A DNA stretch of 64,000 bases from Hemerocallis citrina (Eukaryota > Streptophyta > Magnoliopsida > Asparagales > Asphodelaceae), in assembly GCA_017893485.1 (NCBI GenBank), contig CM030365.1, positions 45,502,458-45,566,457 of the forward strand. The letters are read 5' to 3'. The notes below the pieces were generated by a model. It was given only the letters and a program-made list of their open reading frames with translations, was not told the DNA's origin and did not search any database. The position numbers and the translations under genes are program-made. Positions 1 to 11,420 of the stretch are shown piece after piece (within the stretch, counting starts at the first letter, position 1; every line of letters begins with the position of its first letter).

Positions 1-1489
1 CATGCCCAATTTGTGCTTGTGCTTGAGTAGAAGCATGGGGAGCACCCGATTGCGTTTCTTTGAAGAAACGGGACCTGAATGACCACGTTTTGGCATGAAC
101 GCCAATGGTATGCTTGCTGTTTGGAAATGTGATTTTCCATTTTTAGAGCTCTTTAGCACTCTTTGAGTATTCTTGGTGTGTTATTCCTAGGTAGTGTCTT
201 GTTTAGCTACATTGGTTGAGTTTGAGACTCTAGGATTAAGTCATGTTGGCATATCTAGACGGGTAGAGTAGGAGCCCGTGTTGCATCAAGCGTGTTGAAG
301 GAAATGACTCATTCGCCGATGTACTCACTGTTCATGGAAGGATTCCATGGTTGTGTTTGGTACTACCACTTGTCGAGGACCGTGGAGTGTGAAGGTTAGC
401 AGGAGCTACGTGTTGGTCGGGCCGAGGTTGCGATCGAACTCCAAGCGTAGATGGCGGTTACGACGATCGATGGAGTTGGTTCGTCGTCGATTCGGGCCAA
501 GTGTGGGCCGAGGTGGGCCGACCCACGTGCAGGATTTAAGGGCTAGTTTGAGTCCTATTGTAGGATGGGTTAGATTCTATTAATGAAAATGATAATCAAC
601 TAGAAAATGGTCTACATGTAGAACTTAACTAGTTGTTCATAATTAAAAAAAGTTGTTTACTAAGCTAGGACTTGAAAGTGGATTGATCTCCTAACTAGAA
701 GAGACTATACTCGCCTAATAATTCACAATGAGTTAATGGAAAAGGATTAGAGATTGATTAGAGTCTTGGGATTCAGATTATCAGAAGATCAGGTAAAAAG
801 CTAGTAATCATATAATTAACCTCATTCTTAATCTTGGTCTTAGAGTGGTTAGCTTTTGTACCATGGGTTTATGGTGTTGTAGGATTAGTTCAAGTCATTG
901 TTGAATGTAAGTACAGGCACTCGTGGGTGGTGTTTGCTTGTCAGGGGGATGCGTGGCGTCTTCACAGCTGGCCGAGTCCTAGGTTCTTTTAATGCGATAA
1001 GGGACATAGGGACTGCCATGTGAGTGAATTCTTTGGGGCTCTATTGTCTTCGGCGTGAGTGCCTTTATGACCATAACAAAATTTGAAGAGGTTTGGAGTG
1101 GTGACAGCATCTCGACTACAAGTTCTGGTCTAGTGTAAGGATGAGTGCAGCGGAGAGTTGGGGAAACCTTAATATCCGTCAGGTCCTATGTTGACCAATG
1201 CAGGCAGAGGACATAGAGACTGCCATGTGAGTAAACTCTTAGGGCCTTTAAATAACATTCTCGACAGGGAACACTAGTGCCCGTACATCAGCTTTTGGTG
1301 AGGTCCGGGGATGCGGAATTATCGCGACCTACTATGGGTTTTAGCAGCGACGAAGTAAGCCGTGCGACTGTGACCCTGGGCGTTGTGGGCAAAAACACAA
1401 GGATTGGACACCACTGGCACGACATCGACTAGAATAAGCCTCTTGTTGAATTTCAAGGACGACATTCTTTTTGTTAGTTGGGTAAGATT
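1..1489 (+). mobile_element. 3' internal region of a Tekay/LARD-type LTR retrotransposon
   Basis: This stretch leads directly into a long terminal repeat at 1490 and holds no recognisable protein domain. Just before the LTR (1451-1489) the sequence follows the pattern usual at the 3' end of plant Tekay/Del retrotransposons: a TTCAAGGACGACATT-like stretch, then a weak purine tract, then TGTAAC. Inside it a block is duplicated imperfectly: a 'GGACATAG.GACTGCCATGTGAGT' segment occurs at about 1001 and again at about 1209. The short reading frame at 347-583 has no family resemblance that I recognise. Assignment as internal non-coding DNA of the element is inferred from position and the junction pattern. 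Confidence 0.6.
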
Positions 1490-4400
1490 TGTAACTCATG
1501 TATCCAATTTTTTATATTTTGTAATGTATTTATTTTCTCCCATGTATCCTATCTGTTTGTACTCTTTCTCTTTCTTGAACCGTGTATTTGTTCTTCTTTT
1601 CCTTTATATTTTCATCTTTTGTTTGTCAGCTGTGATTTGACATTTTTTTATTCATTTGTCTGCCAATTATTCTGTCTCTGGATGATTTATTGTTTCTGAT
1701 CTATTGCATTTCATGGCCTAATTGCTATTTATGGTTTCCTGCAATATTGGATCTGGTTTCTACCCAATCTACCCTAATTGAACCCTTCTACCCATCCTAT
1801 TGGATCCTAACCCATTACCCAATACTCTCTACATTGACCCAGTCTTCCCCATATATTTCTTCATCTATGTATCTGCCTAACAAGCAGATCACGTTCTTCC
1901 TTATCTTCTCTTGATTTTCTCAAAATCTTGCTTGCCAAATCTTTTTATTAAACCCCCCCCCCCAAAAAAAATTTCTTACTCCTATCTAAAATTTCTATCT
2001 CCTAAACCCTAACCCTAATCTCTCCCCCTCATCTCTCCACCCTACCATGCATCCCGATCCCCTGCCGTGACCCTGTCGCTGGTGCTTGCTTGCGACCGCC
2101 CTCCGACTGCCGACCACTCCTCTTGTCACACCTCCCTGTGCCGCCCTACCTCCACGATGCCAGCCCACAACACCGACCCCTTCTTCCCTTCTCCTCTCGA
2201 AGCCACACAGCAGCGACAACAGCCCCCAGCGACAACAGCCCCTAGCAACAGCAGCATCCCACAGCCAGAGCGACCCCTCTCGGCTGTTCCCTTCCGACAC
2301 CGGCACCACCGCTTTCGATGTCGTCGCCCCCATCCCATGTCTGCCTCTATCGTAGTGCACACCCATCCCCCGGCTGCCTCTCTTTTGTTGTGTTTGTGTG
2401 ATTGATCCTTCAAGCATGTTGGGTTCATGCTCTTTGTGTTCGTGATCATCTTGATCGAGATCCGTTCATGCTATTGTGTTCATTGCCGGGAATCTATTCC
2501 TGTTATTTTCATCTTCTCTCGTCAGATTCATCGACTATATAAGGCAAGTAACTTTTATTATTTTTGTTGTATATACAAGTACAAAATACCGTCTGTACTG
2601 TCACTTCTGTTTCTAGATTCGTTATCATGTGAAACTCTTGTAGATCTTGACCCTATTTGTCGATCCATCCGTTGTTTCGATCTGTCATCATATTTGTTAC
2701 ACACACGACATTAAATAAATTTAGACCTGATTAAATTCATGAGGCATGTATGTATGTTGCTTCGTGATTCTATGATATGTTGTACACTCGTTGCGTGCTT
2801 GATGTGTTAGTTGTAGTATCTTGTGGTAGACTTGTTTAAGATCCATACCATGTTGTTTTGGACATCTCTTATACCATGTTTCGTGTTTTGTTATAATTTG
2901 GCTTTGTTCCACATGAACTATTTGATTTAATGCATAAGGAGAGATTTCTATTTTGTTTCAGTATTTTAGACCTTATTAAGGTCAGTAAATCAAACTAATT
3001 TGTCAATATAAGTCATAGATCTCGTTGTCTATTTTCAAAAATTTTGGATAGATCTCAGTTTATACATGTGAGGTATGATTTATTGCTGGCTTGCTACAGA
3101 TGTGTCGAAAATTCTAGAATTTTTTTATGTGATTCTGTATAGTCATTCATTTTAATACTGATGTTAAAGATAAGATTTGGATCTAATATTTTTCTAATTA
3201 TGACTAGACTTGACTGGGATTAACCCCAAATTTTTGGAGATTTATTTAATGCCATTTATAAACTATTCTATGCTTGTGAACAAACTACTATATTTCCCAA
3301 ACTGCATGTTGTTCAGTAAAGAACCATACTTTCAACCTGATTCTATTTGCTGTTGATTAAAACTTTGTGAAGATAAAATATAGCCTACTGTATCTATTTT
3401 CCAAAACTTTTGACGGATTTGGATTTCGAGTCATACCTTGTAATCTATCGCTCTTTTAGTACTGCTATATCTAAGGTTTCAGATTCACAAACTTGCCGTA
3501 TCATGTTGTTTTTCGAATTTTCTTGATTATGCTATCTATGTTGGAATATTATGAAAGTTTTTTTGCTGATTGTAGACATACTAGGAAATTCACCAGATTT
3601 TTCTTTGATTAAATTAGTTTTATGCCATTTTTATGCTTATGAGTACAACCTTGTGATTTCTGGCTGAACACGATTTCTGTATATAATTATCTTTTGAGCC
3701 CTGTTTTTGTGGTTATTATATGACTTATGTATATGTGCTGGATTCGGCTGAGAGTCAATTTTCTAGATTTGCAGACGGATCCAGATTTGCATGTCTGTGG
3801 TAACGGGAATCTCAAATTTGGTACAATAGTGTTTTGCTGTCCAGAACTGAAAGTTTCATTGTCCTAATCTTTGGTGAGCCGTTTTGTCACCAGTTCATGT
3901 CCTTTATCCAACTTGAAATTTTCTCTTGTTATCTTACCATGTTTTCTTGCCTTCTTGTGCATGCTCATGCTTGCTTTAATAATAATAAAGTGAAATCAAG
4001 CCGGGGTTAAAGGGAAAGATCTAGTAGTGGAAAATATAGAAATGTATACTTGGAAGGGGATCCATAGATCCTACTTGATACTTGATACTTGATACTTGAT
4101 ACTTTTTGCTTGATACATGATTACTTGAAAATAGACACTTGACACTTGATACTTGATACTTGATACTTGATACTTGACAGGTAATTACTTGGTACTTGTA
4201 CCTGAGTACACTGCCCTATATAATCCACTACGAAATCTAAACGCAACTTATTTGAATGTAGCAATCATGTGGTAAAATTTGGAATGCATGAAGTGCTACC
4301 TAGATAGGACTAGATACAAGACTTGAGAATAACATGATCACTTGAACATTCCTAATACTTTTACATGCTACTTGACACTTGTTACTGGTTACTTGTTTGC

Positions 4401-5018
4401 ATGCTACTTGACACTTGCTATATGCCACTTGCACCCGATCAACTTGCCATGCTATTTGATTTTGTTGCCCTATTTTGCTGTCATAGTCCTTCCATGCTTA
4501 CTTCTATACCTTCATCGGTTGTTACTCTACACTTGTTTATCTATTTTCCTGTACTTGTTGCCTGCACTACAAGCAGCCCGTAACTTGTATTGACGGGCAT
4601 TTTGTTTCTCTTTCCTCTTCCTACAATTTGTAACTTGCAGACTTTGGTGACCAGCTGTCCGAGGGCGTAAGTGATCAAATATTCTAGCTGGCTGGAGTTC
4701 TTTCTACAATTTGTTTCTTGTTGTTTTTGAATAAATGTAATTGCTACATGGATTATCTTGTACTGGGCATTTTGTTCCAGATTTTTGTTTTGTACCGGAC
4801 TTGGTTATTTGAAGATTAAGTATTCTTGTTTTCAATAATCCTATTAGTTATGTTAATTTACTTATGCATGCGTGGTTGATTATTTACCTTGTATATCTCT
4901 TATTTATCCTTGTACATGTTGTAAAGATCCTTACAGCTTATGAATGGTGAAAGCCATTCGCTGGAGTTGTGTCATGTATCCGTATTTCGTATTCCTTTCT
5001 GGAAAGCGGGCCGTGACA
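1490..5018 (+). mobile_element. Long terminal repeat (3.5 kb), LARD-like family, copy A
   Basis: The LTR begins TGTAACTC and ends GGCCGTGACA, giving TG...CA ends. Its length of 3,529 bp matches the two LTRs of the complete element at 41890-51871. Conserved landmarks appear in the same order as in those LTRs: an AT-rich U3 with 'TACCCAATAC', a TATATA box near 1852, an 'AACCCTAACCCTAA' block at 2004, a GC-rich segment (about 2030-2400), an imperfect palindrome at 2486-2503 followed by AAG|GCAAGT at 2541-2549, a 'GTGCTACCT' block near 4290 and the conserved 3' end. Reading frames within the GC-rich part look like chance products of C-rich sequence. It is the 3' LTR of an element whose 5' part lies outside the window. 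Confidence 0.85.
4071..4180 (+). repeat. TACTTGA microsatellite in LTR
   Basis: Runs of a 7-bp unit (TACTTGA and variants such as CACTTGA) occupy this part of the LTR, interrupted near 4105-4140. Other copies of the LTR carry different short tandem motifs at the equivalent place, just inside the conserved 'GCACTTCATGCAT' block. Confidence 0.9.
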
Positions 5019-5170
5019 CTAATACTGTCCTTCGCCACTTTGGTGAACAAGGGCATGCCGAAGAGGTGATCAACGTGCATAAGGGTTAGCTTACAGTCCC
5101 TCTCAACTAAAACTACCTTGAGAAGAACTGTCTCCAACCACTCGTCCTTTGATTGGTCGGGCAAGTGATC
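5019..5170 (-). pseudogene. Unidentified protein-coding fragment
   Basis: On the minus strand a reading frame beginning near 5164 gives a well-formed protein-like segment (DQSKDEWLETVLLKVV, then a LTLMHVDHLFGMPLF stretch). It runs into the LTR end at 5018, where it stops making sense. I do not recognise the family. It lies on the same strand as the decayed coiled-coil gene at 5460-6860 and may be its last exon, cut off by the retrotransposon. Confidence 0.3.
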
Positions 5171-5459
5171 AAGCGCTAATTTTATTACCTGTTGCGATGT
5201 TGATCAACCTTACTACCTCGGGGATTCCCCCTGGCACTCGCAACCATCTGCCAACGAGAAGGACCAAAGAGTTATCTCATCATCAATAATGTGAACATTC
5301 ACTAAATAGATAAAACATTAAAATGTCACGACCAATGGTAACTCCAAGTAAACTAAAATAATACCAAAGTGTTAATCAGCAAAGAAGAATTTTTAATCAA
5401 CTAAAAAAGAAGATACAAGGATGTGGTGGCCAATCCACTATGCGGCAATTAACAAAAAT

Positions 5460-6860
5460 CGAAAACAAAAGTAACTAAAGCACGGAGGGTCAATCAAGTA
5501 TCCATCTGCCTCGGCAGGACTCGCCGCTTCCTTCCTCTTGCTTTTCTTGCCCGAGCCACTCTTCGTGCCCCCTACGGAGGTGCCTTCCTCATCACCATCT
5601 TCCTTATCTCTATCCTCCCGAGAGCCTTGCCAGGATGGAGCATCACATGGTACCATTTTCCGATGAAGCCGAGAACGTGCTCCACCACGTAAGAGATAAA
5701 CCGGGCATATGACTTATCAATCATATTCTGGTGCTTGGCCTTGGCATCAGCCTCCACCTGGCTTCTGCGGCCTTCACCCCCGAGTCCGTCCCAGCCCTCG
5801 CCTTCTCCAAATCTGAAACAAGGAAGGAAACTCTCTTCTTTAGCTCCTCAAGCTTCAGATGCGACTCTTCTTCCTTCTTCTCTGACGCCTCCAGCTTCAG
5901 GCGTAACTCCTTCCCCTTCTTCTTCGACACCTCCAACTCTGCCTTGAGCCCCCTGACGGTCTCTTTCTTCTCCATCTCGGAATGGGAGACCTGGGCCCTC
6001 ATCTCATTCTCCTCAGTGGCAAAAAAACGAGAAAGTGGCCAAAGTGAGAAGCCATCTAGAGAAAGAAGAAAGAATTTTAAGACAGTGAACTGCAAAGGGA
6101 AAATATGAAATTCGCACTTCAAAATACACTAGACATACCGTTATTTGAGCGAGCAATCGCTTGGACGGACCTCTTAGGCTGCTCGATCTTCAGTCTCTCT
6201 CGATCAACTGAAGTTGGGAGGTGGCAGATCCTGTCCAAGCAAGAAGCTGAGTTACCAAGGAAGCTCTCATGCTGCTTCATGCTCAAGTTAAGAACATGAA
6301 TCATCTCTCACTCATCACTAAAAAGTCATTGCATCTTGGGCGATCAGGAGGAAAGGCATAAAACCCACCACAATAGCCACCATGGTAGAACCCCCCATGG
6401 CAAGTCAGACGACACCCCCAAAGGCACCTCTTTCAGAACGGTCGGGGCGGGAGTGGAGGGATCCTTCGATGTCTTCAAAGTAGGGGTATGGCTTGCCATC
6501 CGCTTGTCCTTGTAAGGCTCATCGAACCTTTGTTGAGGAGGGTCTCCCAATCGGTAATCAAGTTGTCGAAATCCACCCATGCTTTCCCTACAAGAAGAAA
6601 CACATAGAGATGAGAACTCAAAATGCAAAGCAACGCAAAAAAAACAAAGACATCAACTAAGTAACAAAGTATGAAAGGAAATGAAAGTGGTAAATCATAC
6701 TAGGGTCCACCCAGCTAAGACCACCCTCGAAGAGAACTTCCTCGGTGATATCTCACCAGCAAATATCTTCTGTGCGAGAAAAGCGTCACCAAAACTCTTC
6801 TCCGCCGTAGTCGCCACCGACTCCAAAAAAAATGTCGTCGAAATCATCATTTTCATGTTA
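5460..6860 (-). pseudogene. Decayed multi-exon coiled-coil gene, Tat antisense-gene type
   Basis: Read on the minus strand, coding-like pieces are separated by intron-like AT-rich DNA: about 6850-6690 (SFGDAFLAQKIFAGEIS), 6590-6350, 6300-6140 (FLGNSASCLDRICHLP... QAIARSN), 6020-5690 and 5640-5470. The fourth piece is a strong heptad-rich coiled coil (long runs of E, K and L) followed by a KHQNMIDKSYARF segment. The fifth is acidic then lysine-rich and ends in a stop. The layout of an exon ending in a degenerate helical segment followed by a coiled-coil exon resembles the antisense gene at 59039-61926, so I read it as a relative left by another Tat element. No intact start or frame remains. 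The relationship is inferred from organisation and composition, not from an alignment. Confidence 0.45.
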
Positions 6861-8160
6861 TAGGAATTCTCCACGGTTTAGGACTACAAATAATGAAGTG
6901 TTTCTCCCTCCAACACTTAAACGAGTCAAGAACAAGCGAATAACACAATGCTTAGTCGATGAAAGAGTGTTCAACAAAATGAACAATGAAATGCCTGATC
7001 GATAAAACAAGCGAATAACACAATGGTTGGTCAGCAAAAGAGTGGTTCGACGTGGTAGACCACTCAACAAACACTTGGTGAGAAAAAAACTCAAGACATC
7101 TCCACACCATCTCCGATGTCACCCGATGAGATCACCAACTCGTTAAAATCAACCAAACCCTAGGTTGGCTACAACCGAGGAAGAGTTTGACCCAAACCTG
7201 AATCCAACAAACCATCGAAGTTTGTAACGACTCGAAATCAACTGAAGCTTCTAACTTGGACAAACTTGAACTTTGATGATGCCTCACACTTTGCCAAAAC
7301 CTGAACTCTTTAAGAGCTTCAGAATAGACGAGAACCCAAGTCGACTGTACTCCAAAGTTGGCTAAACCCAACTCAATAAAACTCTGAACTTCACCAAAAA
7401 CCTAACATAACAAAGCTCCTAATGATGACTGTGCTCCGAAGATTGGCCAAACCCAACTCAATGAACAGGAAAGGGGAGGTCGGTCGGGTGTTGGTCGACG
7501 GGTTTTGGAGTGCCTACCCGACGAAGAAGCTCGATTGGTCGCCCAAACCCTAGCTCAATGGGGAGTTGATGGTCGATAAGATAATTTCTCAATGGAGAGG
7601 AAATGGGAGCTTGATGGAGGAGATGGTCGCCGAAACCCAAGGTTGACAAAACAAATAGCTTGACAGGGAGTCGTGTGTCGATGATGTGGCTGCTCGACAA
7701 AGGGGAAAGATGAGGTCGATGAGGGAGGTGGTTGATGAATAGAGGCTCAAAATCCTAAGTTGACGAGGTTGTTTTCTAACCTAGGGTGGGTTTGTGGTTC
7801 TTCCTCTGCCACCTAATCACATCAAGATGCTCGGTAACAGGTTCAAGTGTTGCTGGCAAACCTGAAACTATAGTATTTAAATTAATCATGAATAATTGGT
7901 TTTATAAATATTATGTTAGCCTTTTAGGCTCGTCAAATTAACTACTTCTTACAATTGAAATTGTGATGTATCCAAAAATCTCCCACTCTTGAGAAGATGA
8001 AGTTTTAAGAATTGGAATTAATTTGGGAAATGGATGTTAATGGAGATTTCAGACTTTACTTTAATTGTAAATATTATTGAACCAAATTTGAAAAAGTCTT
8101 GTTCTCAAATGAATACATTGTACCTTCTGTTACTGATTGATAGAGATGTTTTGTGTGTAG
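6861..8160. other. Intergenic stretch without recognisable genes
   Basis: No domain or long frame is seen on either strand. A weak duplication occurs at about 6930-7040: a CAAGCGAATAACACAATG segment recurs about 78 bp apart. The remainder (7100-7780) has many TCGA/GTCGAC-type words and no recognised family. The stretch from about 7860 is AT-rich and may be an eroded upstream part of the LINE at 8180. Confidence 0.5.
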
Positions 8161-8179
8161 AGGCTCAACAGTAATTATC

Positions 8180-8505
8180 TTTTTCCTCAAAAATTGGTGC
8201 TGCTAAAGATAAGAATTAGGAGATGGGGAAATAAGGTTTTTGGTCAAATAACATTGAGAAGGAAATCTCTGTTGGATAAAGTGCACAATCATGAAATATA
8301 AGCTGATAATCATACCCTACCTACATCCTAATCTGAAACACTTTCAGCTATGCAAAATGAGTATCATGAGTTCGTCCATACAGAAGTGGCTTATTGTAAA
8401 CAAAGATACAGAGTTACTTGGATCAAAGATGGGGATGAAATCATTAGATTTTTCCACTCCATTTACAATGGTAGAAGGACTCCTCATTGTCGATCAAAGT
8501 GAGGT
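8180..8505 (+). pseudogene. LINE (L1-type) ORF2 fragment
   Basis: Translating across frames on the plus strand shows the signature of the region just before the reverse-transcriptase core of plant L1-type LINEs: an LKIRIRRWGNKVFGQ segment near 8200-8250, then, after frame changes, VTWIKDGDEIIRFFHSIYN and GRRTPHC near 8410-8490. This pattern of a basic helix with W..K.VFG, then W...GD...FFH is typical of non-LTR retrotransposon ORF2. The fragment is frameshifted and stops at the junction with Tat-derived sequence near 8505. It has no catalytic motifs and is certainly inactive. Confidence 0.65.
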
Positions 8506-8970
8506 GTGGGTTGTACGAAAAGTGGTTGTTCCTTGGACCCTTTAGGAGAGCTTGCAGGGCCTCATTCCAAAAATCCAGAACTCGGCTCTGGTTTCGTGGC
8601 CTCCCTCTTCTCGTTTGCCCTTTAGGAATGCTGATCCACAAAAGAAAGGCTCCAGTTTACCACCTGCTCGTGGGGGGAGTGACTGTCACGGCTCCGTTGA
8701 TGGTCCAAAAGTGCACCCCCATTTCGGGAGGGGTTGAGTTCGATGCGGTGACAGAGGTCCTCCTGCTGCTGTAGGTTATTAATGAGATCTCGCTAGTCCG
8801 ACCCTAGTGAGCGCTAGGCTCTCTGACCGGCCAATCGAGTGATGCTAGGGAGGAGGTTGAGCGTCCGCTTTGCGACTTACAGTCGTCACCTTCTTTGCTT
8901 TCGGGGATATGACCGAAGGAGGCTTCACATTACGGTGCTTTGACCGGATGGCTGGATCTATGTCCCTTCC
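8506..8970 (-). pseudogene. Tat-element leader and 5' gag remnant
   Basis: This is the sequence following a Tat-type primer binding site on the minus strand, where gag begins in Tat elements. Coding-like text can be followed in pieces with stops and frame changes; no gag core motif is preserved. It joins LINE DNA at about 8505, so the element is truncated. Assignment rests on position next to the primer site and LTR. Confidence 0.45.
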
Positions 8971-8987
8971 CACAAACAATGCCAATC
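8971..8987 (-). other. Primer binding site of Tat-type element
   Basis: On the minus strand the LTR end is followed by GATTGGCATTGTTTGTGGGAA, a degenerate form of the TTGGCGCC-type primer site followed by GTCTGTGGGAA that is usual in Tat-lineage elements. The Tat element at 16547-31678 has the same arrangement. Confidence 0.6.
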
Positions 8988-9536
8988 TGATGCTAATTTT
9001 TTGGTGTGGGAGCAATAGATAATGAGTTCTTGTGTTGAAGTGAATAGCTTAAATCACTACTGATTGATGTGAGGTTAGTATTTGAATGCATCTGTGGATC
9101 TGGTGGTGGTTGCACTGGTTGTTGGTTGCACTGGTTGTTGGCCACTGGAACACCGGGATGGATTCTGACGATAGACCCTCCAACGATCTAGTCAATAACC
9201 AAAAAGTAAAAAATTTGGGTTTAATGGGTAAAATATTGATTACCTGTAACTCAGGAGAGAAGTCTATATTTATAGGCTTATGGAGGAGTAGTTAGGGAAG
9301 TATTTCTTAACTGTTTTGAATCAATCTCTTTGTTTATGATCTGAACCGTTAATGACCTCCCTAATTATTCGGGGATTTGATTACCAACCATAAATGGTTA
9401 GTTAATCTCCCCTAATTATGCTGCATTTTGTGTGGTGGGCCGGTAGCGTGTTGTGGACCTGTAGTTGTCATAGAAAGGATCTATAAGATATGTGTGGGGA
9501 TCATACGGTCCTGATTAGTCATGATTTTTACCCACA
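8988..9536 (-). mobile_element. 5' LTR of a truncated Tat-lineage element
   Basis: On the plus strand it starts TGATGCTAATTT..GGTGTGGGAG and ends ATTTTTACCCACA. This parallels the LTRs at 16547-17239 and 30973-31678 (TGTTGCTAATTTCTGTGTGGGAG ... ATTTTTACCCGTATCA). It contains the 'GACCCTCCAACGATCTAGTCAATAACC' block shared with the Tat LTR at 56226-57018, and a minus-strand TATA box (plus strand CTATATTTATAG at 9262). It is shorter than its relatives (549 bp). The rest of the element, apart from a gag remnant, is missing. Confidence 0.7.
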
Positions 9537-11204
9537 TCCGTAAATTTTATGTTTATTTTTTTTTGGATATGAAGAAATGGAAGAGGATTGATTGTGGTTT
9601 GTCTTAAAAACTGTTGTAAAAATGGCTATTTTGGGGGCTAAATTAGGAAACACAAAAAATATGAAATTCTACAAATTTTGTGTAACGCCCTGAATCCCAA
9701 ATACACTGAATTCGAGAAGTTCTAAAGGATCTTTTCGCTTCCTTTAGTACAATTTTACAAGGAAATTTAAACTTTTCACTTTACATCAGAGTTTACATCA
9801 ATATTACACTTTTCATTTGCACAGCGGAAGTAAAATTTACAATAATCAAATAAATGTACAACAACATGGTATAATCTTTAAGCATCCATTCCTCTTTAAT
9901 CTTTAACATGCCATTTACCTGCATATAAGACTGTGGGTACGTCAGTTTATTCAACCGACGATCATTATACACGGCCATCCTCTCTATGCCGGAAATAGTA
10001 TAACTTAATTTTCCATATTTAGCAAACACAAACTTATCACATTTCAAACTAAAGGGACTACCCTATTAATGTCGTGTTGTGATTGTGCACTTAATCCTTA
10101 ATGCCTTTATTTATGTTACATGACACTAATGCGCACTTGTTCGGATTCTATGCATCCCATACTACATAGGTTCGAGGGCAAGCCCTTATTCGTTCTTCAT
10201 CTTTGTAGGGTTCAATCCCTCGTTATGACTTAATCTACTACTGTAACTATGGTAGTGTCTTAGATGTCCTATGATCTATGAGCCCATGTCCAGGCAGCCT
10301 GGAGGGGAATCCCACGCACTGACACGACGCATCGAGCAGGCAACCTATGGACAATTCAGCCTCCGCCATGGAACAATGGCACCACCCATAGCCACTCGAA
10401 CACCCCACGAGCGTCGCCACCGGGACGATAATTCTGGAGTAGCGCCCACGCCATGTCTTGACGCATCAAGCAGGCAGCCTGTGGATCGCTCTCACACCGC
10501 TATCCGATGGCCCCCATACTCATGTTTTTCTTCTACTTTCATCACGTCTCCACTATGTACTAATCCTTAGTTTTATTAAAAATCATGAACAAAAATTTAA
10601 TCTCTAGAGTTAGCCTCTCCACTAACCGGACTTATTCATTCATTTCAACATGACCAACCTTGGTCTAATTTCATTTCATTTCTCAATGCCGGGGAGACTT
10701 AGCTACTCTATTTCAATTTTCATTTCACAATCTTCAACTCATAAATTTTCCATGTTGAGTTCTCATACTCACATGTATATTCTCTTTTCAATTCATGATT
10801 CCTAATTTGTTCACAAGTCCATAACTGTATATAAATTCCATGCACTTTATCAATTATCACAACGAATCAAATTTCACTTTATTAACAAATATGCATACTT
10901 CATTTCGTTCCACAAATGAGAAATAAATTGCATTAAGTCACACCACCAAGTTTCTTTTTGCCAAATCACTTTCCAATACATCATTGTTATTTATTCTTAT
11001 AAGCTATACTTTTTCACAAATACATAATCTAGAACCATAGTTCTAATTATGTCTTTTGTTCACAAACCATAGTGTATTTCATTCAAATAATGCCCAAATC
11101 ACTTTTATAAAATTCCTTTCATTTTTATGAGAATAACCATATTTTTTTCACAATTTTTGGACATCTAGAAAACCCAAAAAAATATTTTTTCAAAGATGCC
11201 GAGG

Positions 11205-11260
11205 GTAGGAATCGAACCCAGGCACACGGAGAACAAAGCCAAGAGCACCCGCCACTAGGC
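11205..11260 (-). other. tRNA-like segment in Tekay LTR (1)
   Basis: The minus strand has GGCCTAGTGGCGGGTGC (A-box-like) followed at tRNA-like spacing by GGGTTCGATTCC (B-box). No partner for the acceptor stem is found upstream, so this is not a functional tRNA gene. It could be an internal RNA polymerase III promoter relic. Confidence 0.5.
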
Positions 11261-11359
11261 CGATCTGTGCTAGCGCTATGGTTACGGCTGAGAGCATTAA
11301 ATGCTCTCGGCCTTCAGTTTAATTGTTTTTAAACAAAACAACTAAAACAGTGTTGCATA

Positions 11360-11420
11360 AGGGATTCGAACCAGTCACCCCCGAGAACACAACCGCACGC
11401 AGTGACCGCCTGAGCTACAT
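11360..11420 (-). other. tRNA-like segment in Tekay LTR (2)
   Basis: The minus strand reads TAGCTCAGGCGGT (A-box), then a variable segment, then GGTTCGAATCC (B-box). This is very close to plant tRNA box consensus. No complete cloverleaf is evident. It lies about 150 bp from a second such segment. Confidence 0.5.

Noticed and set aside
11363..11417. Functional tRNA gene
   Set aside because: A and B boxes are good, but no acceptor stem pairs and the segment is embedded in an LTR.
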